From Chromohalobacter moromii (GTDB lineage: Bacteria > Pseudomonadota > Gammaproteobacteria > Pseudomonadales > Halomonadaceae), in contig NZ_JAHXDI010000003.1 in assembly GCF_023091865.1 (NCBI RefSeq), positions 434,001-498,000 on the forward strand: DNA of 64,000 bases, read 5' to 3'. The notes beneath the pieces are model-generated. The model was not told the origin of the DNA and did not search any database. It saw nothing but the letters and a program-made list of their open reading frames with translations. Each line of letters begins with the position of its first letter. Positions within the stretch are counted from its first letter, which is position 1. Below, one piece after another: positions 9,947 through 18,545 of this stretch. The position numbers and the translations under genes were made by a program.

Positions 9947-10005
9947 CGGCCCGAGGCATCTTGCGATGCTTCGGGCCGTCGAATCTCGCCCGGGAGATGG
10001 GCGAG
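9947..10005. terminator. Tandem hairpins between convergent genes
   Basis: The first hairpin has 14-bp arms at 9947-9960 and 9965-9978 with loop TTGC and a single G-T pair. The second has 7-bp arms at 9985-9991 and 9999-10005. They lie between the ends of the yggL-like gene and ohr. No long T-run follows either, so they may be Rho-assisted terminators or RNA-stabilising stems. Confidence 0.55.
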
Positions 10006-10033
10006 CGTGTTGGTGATGTCTAAGTAACGATAC

Positions 10034-10462
10034 TCACACTACGACGTTGAGCGTCACGTCGATGTTGCCGCGTGTGGCGTTAGAGTACGGGCAGACCTGA
10101 TGCGCCTTCTCGACCAGGGCTTCGGCCTGTTCCCGATCCATGCCCGGGAGCTTCACCGTCAGCGTGGCTTCGATGCCGAAAGCGTCGCCCTTGGGGCCGA
10201 TGCCGACTTCGCCCTGGATTCGGGTGTCGTCGGGCAGCTTGGCCTTCTCTTTCGAGGCGACCAGTTTCAGCGCGCCGATGAAGCACGCCGAATAGCCAGC
10301 GGCGAACAGCTGCTCCGGGTTGGTGCCGTCACCGCCGGCGCCGCCCAACTCCTTGGGTGTCGACAGCTCGATGTCGATGGCACCGTCGGTGGCGATGGCA
10401 CGACCGTCGCGGCCGCCAGTGGCGGTGGCTTCGGCACGGTAGAGGATTTTATCGAGTGACAT
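10034..10462 (-). CDS. ohr: Organic hydroperoxide resistance protein
   Basis: Ohr-subfamily OsmC-fold peroxidase that reduces organic (lipid) hydroperoxides using lipoyl-dependent thiols. At 142 residues it is full length. Both redox cysteines are present: C60 in AAGYSACF, and C124 in the Ohr signature [11 protein letters not shown], which separates Ohr from OsmC. AGGAG lies upstream of the ATG. It is the gene downstream of ohrR on the same strand, with a 92-bp promoter region carrying an OhrR-like box, so peroxide-induced derepression is expected. Confidence 0.95.
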   Translation of the reverse strand: MSLDKILYRAEATATGGRDGRAIATDGAIDIELSTPKELGGAGGDGTNPEQLFAAGYSACFIGALKLVASKEKAKLPDDTRIQGEVGIGPKGDAFGIEATLTVKLPGMDREQAEALVEKAHQVCPYSNATRGNIDVTLNVVV

Positions 10463-10494
10463 GGGACTTCTCCTTTCGGGTTAAAGATCGCGCT

Positions 10495-10516
10495 CGATTT
10501 AATCGTGTACGATCTA
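10495..10516. promoter_or_regulatory. Candidate OhrR box upstream of ohr
   Basis: A 22-bp element with core ATCG-N4-CGAT recurs, inverted, at 11015-11036 upstream of ohrR (19 of 22 positions agree). Position in the ohr promoter region and duplication in front of both genes of the pair support an OhrR operator. Confidence 0.65.
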
Positions 10517-10554
10517 ATTGGATAAAAGAATCTTTCGTCAATTACGCCAACATT

Positions 10555-11004
10555 TCACTGGCTGTCGAGTCGCTGGCGCAGTCCATGCAGCGCATCGCGC
10601 AGTTCGGCGGCCTCCTCGGGCGTGCACTGGCCCGCGCAGCCGGCGGCATGGGGCACGGCCTTGGCCCGCTCGCGCAGCGAACGGCCCTTCTCGGTCAGTG
10701 CGACCTCCACTTGGCGTTCGTCCTGGCGCGAGCGCTGTCGCGTTATAAGGTCGGCCGCTTCCAGGCGTTTCAGCAGCGGCGTCAGCGTCGCCGAATCCAG
10801 GTAGAGGTGTTCGCCGATCTCCGTCACCGTCTGACGATCCCGCTGCCATAGCACCAGCATGGTCAGGTACTGGGGATAGGTCAGCTCGAGCTCACGCAGC
10901 AGGCCGCGGTAGAGCTTGTTCATCGCCAGTTGGGTCGAATAGAGCGCGAAGCAGAGCTGCGATTCGAGCGCCAGGGCGTTGTCGGTGTCATCAGGTGTCG
11001 TCAT
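10555..11004 (-). CDS. ohrR: MarR family peroxide sensor OhrR
   Basis: A 149-residue MarR-fold winged-helix repressor. The reactive sensor cysteine is C18 (LESQLCFALYSTQLAMNK), the position used by OhrR, whose oxidation by organic peroxide releases DNA. LTYPQYLTMLVLW and LYLDSATLTPLLKRLE (recognition helix), then RSRQDERQVEVALTEKG (wing), confirm the family. Extra cysteines near the C-terminus (AGCAGQC) suggest a two-Cys type mechanism. It lies upstream of ohr and has its own copy of the repeated operator, implying autoregulation. Confidence 0.93.
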   Translation of the reverse strand: MTTPDDTDNALALESQLCFALYSTQLAMNKLYRGLLRELELTYPQYLTMLVLWQRDRQTVTEIGEHLYLDSATLTPLLKRLEAADLITRQRSRQDERQVEVALTEKGRSLRERAKAVPHAAGCAGQCTPEEAAELRDALHGLRQRLDSQ

Positions 11005-11014
11005 GCAGGCAATA

Positions 11015-11036
11015 TAGATCGCGCACGATTCAATCG
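11015..11036. promoter_or_regulatory. Candidate OhrR box upstream of ohrR
   Basis: Inverted copy of the 22-bp element found before ohr, with the same ATCG-N4-CGAT core. It lies 11 bp upstream of the ohrR start codon and only a few bases past the stop codon of the LysR gene. Confidence 0.6.
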
Positions 11037-11040
11037 CTAA

Positions 11041-12033
11041 TTAGGTTTTGCTATGGCCGTCTGAGGTGCCGCCTATTCGTTCACGCCACCGGTCCCAGGA
11101 CGGACGTGGCTCCAGCGATTCCCGTAGATAGTCGAGAAACGCGCGCACCTTGCGCGTTCGTAGGCGACGTTCGGTGGTCAGCACGTGAATGTCGCGGTGG
11201 CCGGGCATGACCTCGCCGCGCCACGCCTCGAGCAGTGGCACCAGTTCCCCTTTTGAGAGCGCATCGCCGATCAGCCAGGTGGGAAACAACACCAGTCCCT
11301 GGCCCAGCAGCGCGGCGCGCAGCAGGCTCTCGGCATCGTTGCTGTAGAGGTTGCCGCTGACCTCGAACGGGGTCGAACCGCTCTGGTTCGACGCCTGGAA
11401 ATACCAGCGCTGGCGCCCCAGTTCGCCTTGGTAGAGCAGGCAGTTATGATCGGCCAGCGCCTCGGGCGTCCGGGGCTCACCGTATACGTCGAGATAGCTC
11501 GGGGCCGCAGCGACCACGTAGTTCATCGGCGCCAGCCGCCGCGCCACCAGCGAGGAATTGGCCAGGTCGCCAACGCGAAAGGTAATGTCCTGACCTTCGC
11601 GCACCGGATCGACGACCTGATCGCTCAGCTGCAATTCGGCGGTGATACCGGGGTGGCGACGCTGGAATCGATGCAGCAGTGGCACGATCTGGCGCTGGCC
11701 GAAGGCGACCGGCGCATTGATCCGCAGCATGCCGCTGGGCTCGGCGTCGGGATAGGCCAGCGCTTCGGTGGCGAGATCGAGTCGCTCAAGAATCTCGCGG
11801 ACCTCCTCATAGTAGCGCCAGCCCGCTTCGGTCAGTGCGACCGCGCGGGTATGCCGGTAGAGCAGCGGCTGACCGAGCGCCTCTTCCAGCCCGCGAATCT
11901 GACGCGATATCGAGGAGACCGCGCGGTGGAAGTGACGCGCGGCGGCAGTGAAGCTACCGGTGGCCGCGACGCGTTCGAAGACGCGCAGGGCGTTGAGATC
12001 TAGCGAATTGACGTTCACTGATTTGAAACCCAT
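11041..12033 (-). CDS. LysR family transcriptional regulator
   Basis: A 330-residue LysR protein. The N-terminal winged helix (LNALRVFERVAATGSFTAAARHF, SSISRQIRGLEEALGQPLLYR) is followed by a LysR_substrate-binding domain resembling the CrgA/AaeR-like group (MLRINAPVAFGQRQIVPLL). It is divergent from the PRISE-type reductase at 12189, which is the likely target by the usual LysR arrangement. Its end is close to ohrR, but the ohrR promoter box lies between them. The effector is unknown, and the start codon lacks a clear ribosome site. Confidence 0.85.
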   Translation of the reverse strand: MGFKSVNVNSLDLNALRVFERVAATGSFTAAARHFHRAVSSISRQIRGLEEALGQPLLYRHTRAVALTEAGWRYYEEVREILERLDLATEALAYPDAEPSGMLRINAPVAFGQRQIVPLLHRFQRRHPGITAELQLSDQVVDPVREGQDITFRVGDLANSSLVARRLAPMNYVVAAAPSYLDVYGEPRTPEALADHNCLLYQGELGRQRWYFQASNQSGSTPFEVSGNLYSNDAESLLRAALLGQGLVLFPTWLIGDALSKGELVPLLEAWRGEVMPGHRDIHVLTTERRLRTRKVRAFLDYLRESLEPRPSWDRWRERIGGTSDGHSKT

Positions 12034-12188
12034 GGCTTTGAAATGTCTGAGGTTGCGTCTCGCGCAATAAAGATTTGCGACGCTTTCGATTGTAGCAACG
12101 ATCAGACACTACCAGACTGCGTTCATCGATCCGGCGCGACCCGGATCTTCCTGACTCGACTCCCTGACTCGAAAGGAGGTCATCGACC

Positions 12189-13262
12189 ATGCGTAAAGGG
12201 ACTGCACTCGTCGTCGGCGCGACCGGCATCACCGGCGGCAATCTGGCATCTTATCTGGTGGCCAGCGGCTGGACCGTCTACGGCCTTTCTCGTCGCACCA
12301 CCGAGCAGAGCGGCGTGATTCCCGTCGCCGCCGATCTGCTGGACAAGCCCGCCACCGAGCAGGCGCTGGCCGGCCTGCCCATCACCCACGTCTTCTACTG
12401 CACCTGGATTCGCCGCGACAACGAGAAGGCCAACGTCGAAGCCAATAGCCAGATGATGCGCAACCTGTTCGCCGCGCTCGACAGCGACAAGCTGGATCAC
12501 GCCTCGCTGGTGACCGGCACCAAGCAATATCTGGGCTCGTTCGAGGCTTATGGCAGCGGGCGCATCGAAACCCCGTTCCGTGAATCCGAGCCGCGGGTGC
12601 CGGGCGATAATTTCTACTACGCGCTGGAAGACGTGCTGTTCGAAGCCGCCGAGCATCACGGTTTCGCCTGGAACGTGCACCGCCCGCACACCGTGATCGG
12701 CTACGCCCGCGGCAATGCCATGAACATGGGCACGACGATCGCCGTCTACGCCTCGATCTGCCAGGCGACCGGCCAGCCGTTCGTGTTCCCCGGCTCACAG
12801 ACGCAGTGGAACGCGCTCACCGACATGACCGATGCGCTGGTGCTGGCACGCCAGATGGAGTGGGCGGCGACCACGCCGGGCGCGGCCAACCAGGCCTTCA
12901 ATACCGTCAATGGGGACGTGTTCCGCTGGCGCCGGATGTGGCGCGAGATTGGCGAGTACTTTGGTCTTGAAGTTCAGGGCCCCGAAGCCTCGGACGACCC
13001 GGAGACGATGCAGCCACTGGAAACGCAGATGGCCGGTGCCGAATCGACCTGGCGCGAGATCGCCGAAAAGCACGATCTGGTCGAGCCGGATGTCGCCAAG
13101 CTGGCCTCCTGGTGGCACACCGACGCCGACCTTGGCCGCGATCAGGAGTGCGTCAACGACACCACCAAGTCTCGTGATTTCGGCTTCGACCACTTCCGCG
13201 AAACGCGAGCGGCCTTCTTCGACCTGTTCGATCGCCTGCGCGCCGAGAAGGTCATTCCCTGA
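12189..13262 (+). CDS. PRISE-type NAD(P)-dependent enone reductase (SDR)
   Basis: A 357-residue extended short-chain dehydrogenase. GATGITGG at residues 10-17 is the Rossmann dinucleotide motif. The catalytic lysine is in TGTKQY (K112) and the tyrosine in NFYYALED (Y144), the unusual arrangement of progesterone 5-beta-reductase/iridoid-synthase-like (PRISE) enzymes, which reduce activated C=C bonds of enones. A strong AAAGGAGGT precedes the ATG. The bacterial substrate is not known; small enones or quinone-like electrophiles are plausible. It is divergent from a LysR gene, its probable regulator. Confidence 0.82.
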   Translation: MRKGTALVVGATGITGGNLASYLVASGWTVYGLSRRTTEQSGVIPVAADLLDKPATEQALAGLPITHVFYCTWIRRDNEKANVEANSQMMRNLFAALDSDKLDHASLVTGTKQYLGSFEAYGSGRIETPFRESEPRVPGDNFYYALEDVLFEAAEHHGFAWNVHRPHTVIGYARGNAMNMGTTIAVYASICQATGQPFVFPGSQTQWNALTDMTDALVLARQMEWAATTPGAANQAFNTVNGDVFRWRRMWREIGEYFGLEVQGPEASDDPETMQPLETQMAGAESTWREIAEKHDLVEPDVAKLASWWHTDADLGRDQECVNDTTKSRDFGFDHFRETRAAFFDLFDRLRAEKVIP

Positions 13263-13325
13263 TCGATCTGGCTGATCGTTTTTTGATCGACAGCAGGTCT
13301 TTATCGACGGCAAGTCTGTATTGAC

Positions 13326-13356
13326 GAAAGAAAGAAACCGGCGCCTTCTCGGCGCC
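13326..13356 (-). terminator. Terminator after the CynX-family gene
   Basis: The stem GGCGCC/GGCGCC (13340-13345 and 13351-13356) is followed on the minus strand by GGTTTCTTTCTTTC. It lies 4 bp past the stop codon of the MFS gene. Confidence 0.75.
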
Positions 13357-13359
13357 CTA

Positions 13360-14595
13360 TCACTCCGTACCCTGTGTCGATGCCACCTGACGAGCGCGCC
13401 CGGCGCCCAGCGCCATGACCAGCGCGCCCAGCCCCAGCACACTCACCAGAAAACCGACCACGTTCCAGCCACCGCTCCAGTCGTGCAGCACACCGACCAG
13501 CAGCGGCCCCAGTGCCGCGAGGGTATAACCGATGCCCTGGGCCATCGCCGAGAGACTAGCCGCGGTGGTGGCATCGGGTGCGCGCAGCGCCAGCAGCGTC
13601 AACGCCATACTGAAAGTACCGCCTTGACCCAGGCCCAGCACCACGATCCACAGCCATATGCTGTCGATCGGGGCGTAGAGGCAGCCCAGCAGTCCGGTCA
13701 GGGTGAGTGTCATCACGCCAATCAGTACCGTTCGCTGATCGCGCATACGGCTGCCGATCCACGGCGCTAGAATCGCGGTGGACACCTGTAGCAGGATCGA
13801 TACCGACAGCGCCAGCCCCGCGGTGACTGCTGCCAATCCGCGATCTTGCAGGATTGTCGGTAACCAGCCGAACACGATATAGGCCAGCGACGACTGTAGC
13901 CCCATGAACAGCGAGACTTGCCACGCCAGTGGGTCGTGACGTAGCCGCGCACCGCGACGGGCGGGAACGCGAGTGGGTTTGGTACCCTTGAGCTGCGGCA
14001 GCCACAACAACGCCGCGATTACCGCCGGCAGCAACCAGAACGCCAGCGCGCCCTGCCAGGCACTGTGTAGAGTCCCTTGTGAAACACCTTGCCAAGCGCC
14101 GTCCAATAATTGACGCAGCGGCTCGGTGGCACCCGCGGCAGCGGATGCGCCGAGATTGAGCGCCACGGTGTAGAGGCCGGTCATGATGCTGACGCGACGG
14201 GGAAAATCCCGCTTGACGATGCCCGGCAGCAACACCCCGATGACCCCGATACAACCACCGGCGACCGCCGTGCCCAGGAACAGCCCCGCCGTGCCGATAT
14301 AGGGCCGTACGAGCAGCGCCACCGCCAGCACCAGCAGCGAAGCAAACACGCTGCGCTCCGGGCCGATGCGCCGAACCATGCGTGGCGCCAGCGGCGCCGC
14401 GAGCCCCAGAAACAGCACCGGCAGCGTGGTCAGGATGCCCTGCCAACTGGATGAGAGTGCCAGCGCCTCACCGATGCTGCCGAGTACCGGCGCAACACTG
14501 GTCAGTGCCGGGCGTAGGTTGAGCGCTACCAGCAACAGCGCGACGAGAGTCATAACGCCCCGGCGGGGCATCGCGGAAGTCGACAAGAGAACCAT
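13360..14595 (-). CDS. MFS transporter, CynX/NimT family
   Basis: A 411-residue, 12-helix protein. VALNLRPALTSVAPVLGSI near residue 25 is the hallmark of the CynX/NimT (cyanate permease, 2-nitroimidazole transporter) branch. No cynT/cynS cyanate genes are nearby, so cyanate is not supported as substrate; many CynX homologues are orphan exporters. It is convergent with the PRISE reductase and ends at a good terminator. An internal ATG eight codons in (14571) is an alternative start. Confidence 0.82.
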   Translation of the reverse strand: MVLLSTSAMPRRGVMTLVALLLVALNLRPALTSVAPVLGSIGEALALSSSWQGILTTLPVLFLGLAAPLAPRMVRRIGPERSVFASLLVLAVALLVRPYIGTAGLFLGTAVAGGCIGVIGVLLPGIVKRDFPRRVSIMTGLYTVALNLGASAAAGATEPLRQLLDGAWQGVSQGTLHSAWQGALAFWLLPAVIAALLWLPQLKGTKPTRVPARRGARLRHDPLAWQVSLFMGLQSSLAYIVFGWLPTILQDRGLAAVTAGLALSVSILLQVSTAILAPWIGSRMRDQRTVLIGVMTLTLTGLLGCLYAPIDSIWLWIVVLGLGQGGTFSMALTLLALRAPDATTAASLSAMAQGIGYTLAALGPLLVGVLHDWSGGWNVVGFLVSVLGLGALVMALGAGRARQVASTQGTE

Positions 14596-14757
14596 CCTTG
14601 GAAATCGGAAGATATTACGTCACGACGGCAGAGCCGAGGACGCAAGGGTAGCCGATTACGGCCAAAACCGGGATGGTTCTACGCCAATGGTCGAGGGTGA
14701 GTAGTGATTTCGACTCCGTGGGTGACGGTTGGCGGTTGTCCCTTGAATTCGATTTTG

Positions 14758-15594
14758 TCAGCGAACCCCGGCGCGATAGCTTTCGGGCTCCAGCCACAGA
14801 TGGTCGCGCAGATCGCCCTGGAGGCAGAACATCCTCGGCTGGTCACGGAAGCTGAAGAGCCGATAAAGGTAGTAGTGTGCAGCGTTTTTACCTGAGCAAT
14901 CCAACTCGTTGGGCGAGAGAAAGAAGGCGCACTCCTTGGCGAAGGCGGTGGTCTTGACCTCGATCAGGCGTTCGCTGCCGTCGGAGGAGAAAGAACGAAC
15001 ATCGAAGCCCATGCCGTCGCCCTGGGTAATGGCGACATGTTCCACCGCTTCGGCGAACTTTTGAGCTCCCTCGGCCATCAGTCGTTGGCGCTCGTAGGCA
15101 AGCACGAAGCACTCGCCTGCATGCCCTAGCTCACGGTTGCGGGCCTCGCGAGCGAGATAGTCGCGTTTCACGACATAGCTGCCCTGCATTTCTTGTACCT
15201 GAGAAGTCGCTTTAGGGGGAGCAACGACTAAGCCTTCGAGGGTTTCGGGTGTATTGTCAATGACGGGGCGTTCTGCCGCTGATAGGGCCGCTCGATCAAA
15301 AACTTCACTGCGTAATAAGCGCTGCTCGACGCATTCTGCCAAGATTGCTTGATAGTTACTCCGTGGTTTGTACCCTGCCACGTAGGGGCAGCCGGCATCG
15401 CGAAGTACTGCGCTAATGTTGCAGTGTTTGAATTCGATAGAACCTGAGCTTCGCTTGGGTAAACGCTCTGCCAACTGACGATTGAGGGCTGCTTTGTTGT
15501 AGCGCTGATGGCTCAATTCCGCGATCAACATTTTGCGGTAGGTGTCGACGATGGACGCGATTTCATCGAGGGACCATGAATCTTCACGGGGCAT
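14758..15594 (-). CDS. DUF3883 domain protein, putative PD-(D/E)XK nuclease
   Basis: A 278-residue protein. The C-terminal half (about residues 155-260) carries GFDVRSF...ERLIEVKTT, the D...EVK pattern of the DUF3883 restriction-endonuclease-like fold. The N-terminal 90 residues (YNKAALNRQLAERLP, GSIEFKHCNISAVLRDAG, GYKPRSNYQ) match a conserved module seen ahead of HNH or DUF3883 domains in stand-alone nucleases. It is isolated between an MFS gene and an antiporter, with AT-richer upstream DNA, which suggests acquisition. A role in restriction of foreign DNA is inference only; no methylase or helicase partner is beside it. Confidence 0.7.
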   Translation of the reverse strand: MPREDSWSLDEIASIVDTYRKMLIAELSHQRYNKAALNRQLAERLPKRSSGSIEFKHCNISAVLRDAGCPYVAGYKPRSNYQAILAECVEQRLLRSEVFDRAALSAAERPVIDNTPETLEGLVVAPPKATSQVQEMQGSYVVKRDYLAREARNRELGHAGECFVLAYERQRLMAEGAQKFAEAVEHVAITQGDGMGFDVRSFSSDGSERLIEVKTTAFAKECAFFLSPNELDCSGKNAAHYYLYRLFSFRDQPRMFCLQGDLRDHLWLEPESYRAGVR

Positions 15595-15862
15595 TTAATT
15601 AACCCGACATTCTTTATTTAAGATGAATCGTTTTTTATCACGACTTATATCGAGAGTGACCAGCGAGATCACCAAGACTTCACCCTTCCTGATCTTGCAT
15701 ACACTCGAGGTGGACGTCGTATTTCGTCACGCCATCTACGAGTCCGTACGGTATCAGGTTATCGTTGCGGCAATAGGATTGCCAGACCACGGTTCCGTAC
15801 CGACGCTCCAGTGTCCGATGGCCTGCGAGGCGGGGGTAAGGCCCCCGCCCGCCGGACCATGG
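15595..15862. other. AT-rich intergenic stretch
   Basis: 268 bp between the DUF3883 gene and the antiporter. It contains the AT-rich promoter-like DNA of the DUF3883 gene and, at the right end, a GC hairpin (15829-15849). A plus-strand open frame at 15623-15874 has no recognisable features or ribosome site and is not called. Confidence 0.5.
15829..15849 (-). terminator. Hairpin after the NhaC-family gene
   Basis: Arms GGCGGGGG (15829-15836) and CCCCCGCC (15842-15849) with a 5-nt loop lie 14 bp past the antiporter stop codon. No T-run follows, so intrinsic termination is uncertain. Confidence 0.5.
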
Positions 15863-17416
15863 TCAGCTAGCTGAGTCGTACTGTGCCGATGCTTTCGGGC
15901 CCCATGCCCAACGCAATACAAGCACCACCGTAAACAGTGCGGCCACCCCGCTGAGTCCCCCTATCCAGGCTGAGTCCGTCAGCCCGGCGACGAAGAAGGC
16001 GATGATGCCGGATGTTCCTGCGCTCATTGCATAGGGTAATTGGGTCCGTACGTGGTCGATGTGGTCACATGAAGAGCCGGCCGATGAGAGGATGGTGGTA
16101 TCCGAAATCGGCGAGCAATGATCGCCGAAGATACCGCCGCTGAGCACAGCGGCAATGGCCAATGATAGTGACATGTCCATTGCAGCTGCCACCGGCATGG
16201 CGATGGGAATCATGATCGCGAAGGTGCCATAGGAGGTTCCGGTGGTGAAGGCGACGAGCGAGCCGATCAAGAACAGCAAGACGGGAATCAGGCTCGGCGC
16301 GATGCCGGCCTGGGCCAGCGTGACCAGGTAATCTGCAGTGCCCAGCTGCGAGGTCACGCTACCGATCGACCAGGCCAGGGTGAGAATGATGTAAACCAGC
16401 GTCATGCTCTTGATGCCGGTGACCACCAGATCCATCGCTTCGCGAAAATCGAACAGTCGCTGTTGCAGTCCCATGCCCAGCGCTACGCTGACCGCCAGGA
16501 AGGTCGCGATCAGGATCGATAGACCGCCCTCGGCTTCTCCCATCGCCGTGATCAGGTCGTTCTCGGGGAAGTTGCCGGTCCACAGGAACAGGGGCGGAAT
16601 CATTCCCACCAGCACCAGGGTCGGCACGAGCATGTTGCGCTTGCGCGAGCTCTCTTCGGCAACGCCCAGCATCTCGGTCGCTTCGCGATCGGACGGCGGC
16701 TGGGCGTCATCCGCCAGCAGCTTGCCACTCACCCGTGCGCGCTGCTCGGCCTTGGCCATGGGGCCGAAATCCGATTGGGTAACGACGATCACCAGAATCA
16801 ACAGCAGCGCCAGCCAGGCATAGAAATTGAGCGGAATCGACGACAGGTATATCAGATACTCAGAGCCCGTCATGTCCATCTCGCCAAGCTGGGTGCCGAT
16901 CAGCCCCATGACGAACACCACCCAGGTGGATACGGGCCCCAACAGGCACATGGGGGCCGAGGTCGAATCGACGATGTAGGCGAGCTTTTCTCGCGAGACG
17001 CGCATGCGGTCGGTGATCGGCCGCATGACGCTTCCCACCGTCAATGCATTGAAATAGTCCTCGAAGAAGATCAGCACCCCGAACCCCAGTGTGGCGCCCT
17101 GGGCTCCGCGCGGCGAGGCCACCTTGGAGGAAATGGCGCGGGCGATGGCATGGGCACCGCCGGTTCGCTGCAGCACGGTGATGAGTACCCCGAACAGGCC
17201 GCAGTAGATGAGAACGGTGGCGCTCCACTCATCGCCTACGCTGGGGATGATGAAATCCGCGAAACTATCGTAGAGCCCGGCTGCCGGGTTGCCACCACTG
17301 AGCATTGTCGCCCCCAGCCACACCCCACAGAATAACGCGGGAATCACGTTGCGCGTCACCAGCGCCAGTATAATCGCGAGCAATGGAGGGAACAGGGAAA
17401 ACAGGCCAAAGGACAT
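15863..17416 (-). CDS. NhaC family Na+/H+ antiporter
   Basis: A 517-residue, 11-12 helix inner-membrane protein. IFFEDYFNALTVGSVMRPITD near residue 120 and SGGIFGDHCSPISDTTILSS near residue 440 are the paired NhaC-family motifs. These transporters exchange Na+ for H+ or for metabolites (malate-lactate in MleN), fitting the sodium economy of a halophile. Which of these this member does is not visible. GGAG precedes the ATG. It is a single-gene unit. Confidence 0.88.
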   Translation of the reverse strand: MSFGLFSLFPPLLAIILALVTRNVIPALFCGVWLGATMLSGGNPAAGLYDSFADFIIPSVGDEWSATVLIYCGLFGVLITVLQRTGGAHAIARAISSKVASPRGAQGATLGFGVLIFFEDYFNALTVGSVMRPITDRMRVSREKLAYIVDSTSAPMCLLGPVSTWVVFVMGLIGTQLGEMDMTGSEYLIYLSSIPLNFYAWLALLLILVIVVTQSDFGPMAKAEQRARVSGKLLADDAQPPSDREATEMLGVAEESSRKRNMLVPTLVLVGMIPPLFLWTGNFPENDLITAMGEAEGGLSILIATFLAVSVALGMGLQQRLFDFREAMDLVVTGIKSMTLVYIILTLAWSIGSVTSQLGTADYLVTLAQAGIAPSLIPVLLFLIGSLVAFTTGTSYGTFAIMIPIAMPVAAAMDMSLSLAIAAVLSGGIFGDHCSPISDTTILSSAGSSCDHIDHVRTQLPYAMSAGTSGIIAFFVAGLTDSAWIGGLSGVAALFTVVLVLRWAWGPKASAQYDSAS

Positions 17417-17518
17417 GAAGCGTCTCCATCATGTAATTGTTGTGCGTCGTATCAAGAACGGGGCGGCAGGCCCAACCATTGGAAGGGTGTTCCCGGTCCG
17501 CGTTCGATCGCGTGGACT

Positions 17519-18382
17519 TCACTCCAAATTCTGGATCTGCTCGCGCATCTGTTCGATCAACACCTTCAGCTCCACCGCGCAGCGGGTGGTGTCGGCGACG
17601 ATGGATTTCGAGGAGAGGGTGTTGGCTTCGCGGTTGAGTTCCTGCATCAGGAAGTCAAGGCGACGGCCGACGGGGCCTTTTTGCGTGAGCTGACGCTCGA
17701 CCTCGGCCACGTGAGTCTCGAGGCGGTCGAGCTCCTCGGCGACGTCGGCCTTCTGGGCGAGCAGGGCGATTTCGGTCTCGATACGCTGTGGGTCGAGTTC
17801 GGCCTTGAAGGCATTCAGGCGGTCGGTCAGCTGCTGGCGCTGGTTGTCCAGAATGGCGGGCAGGTGCGCGCGAACCTCGGCCACCAAGTCGCGAATGCCG
17901 GCCAGCCGCTCGCGAATCAAGGCCGCGAGACGCTCGCCTTCTCGGGCGCGGCCGGCGATCAGGTCGTCCAGTGCGGCATCGAAAAGTGCGTGCGCGGCAT
18001 GCTGGACACGCTCGAGGTCGAGCCCGTCGCTTTCGAGCACGCCGGGGTGATCGAGTAGCGCCAAGGCATCGGGCATGGCGGCGTCGGGCACCTGTGCGCG
18101 CACTGTTTCCAGCGCCTGGGCCAGAGTGGCTAGGCGTGTCTCGTTGACGTGGAGCGTGGTGTTGCCGTGAGTCGGTTCGAATCGCAGCGTGCATTCGACC
18201 TTGCCGCGTGAGAGGTGCTTGCGCAGCGCATCGCGATAATGCGGCTCGAGGTCGCGCAGGCTATCCGGCAGGCGGAAATGCGGTTCCAAGTAGCGCTGAT
18301 TCACCGAGCGCAACTCGAGCTGCAAGCTGCCCCAGTCGGCGTCCTGCGTCTGCCGGGTGAAGGCGGTCATGCTGTAAGCCAT
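17519..18382 (-). CDS. yicC: YicC family endoribonuclease
   Basis: A 287-residue protein that begins MAYSMTAFTRQ and has ELRSVNQRYLEPHFRLP, both YicC signatures; the C-terminal DUF1732 part includes GRRLDFLMQELNREANTLSSKS. YicC proteins are endoribonucleases reported to act on small RNAs. Upstream AGGAG supports the start. It is divergent from rph, the standard proteobacterial neighbourhood. Confidence 0.95.
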   Translation of the reverse strand: MAYSMTAFTRQTQDADWGSLQLELRSVNQRYLEPHFRLPDSLRDLEPHYRDALRKHLSRGKVECTLRFEPTHGNTTLHVNETRLATLAQALETVRAQVPDAAMPDALALLDHPGVLESDGLDLERVQHAAHALFDAALDDLIAGRAREGERLAALIRERLAGIRDLVAEVRAHLPAILDNQRQQLTDRLNAFKAELDPQRIETEIALLAQKADVAEELDRLETHVAEVERQLTQKGPVGRRLDFLMQELNREANTLSSKSIVADTTRCAVELKVLIEQMREQIQNLE

Positions 18383-18545
18383 GCGATTCTCCTGCGCTGC
18401 GAAGCCAGTCTTTAATCTTGCAGTCTAACCGATTCACGGTCCGCTTGAGGCTTGCTTGAGTGTAGAATGCGCAGATTGCTGCGGCGTGGCCGCGACGTGA
18501 TTGTTTTGAACTTGGTTTTTTCGATCGACGATGCAGAGAGGTGGT

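Noticed and set aside
13360-14595. Cyanate permease assignment
   Set aside because: Family similarity only; no cyanase or carbonic anhydrase genes are nearby.
15623-15874. 83-aa open frame between the DUF3883 and antiporter genes
   Set aside because: No ribosome site, no recognisable protein features, and it runs into the terminator hairpin and the end of the antiporter gene.
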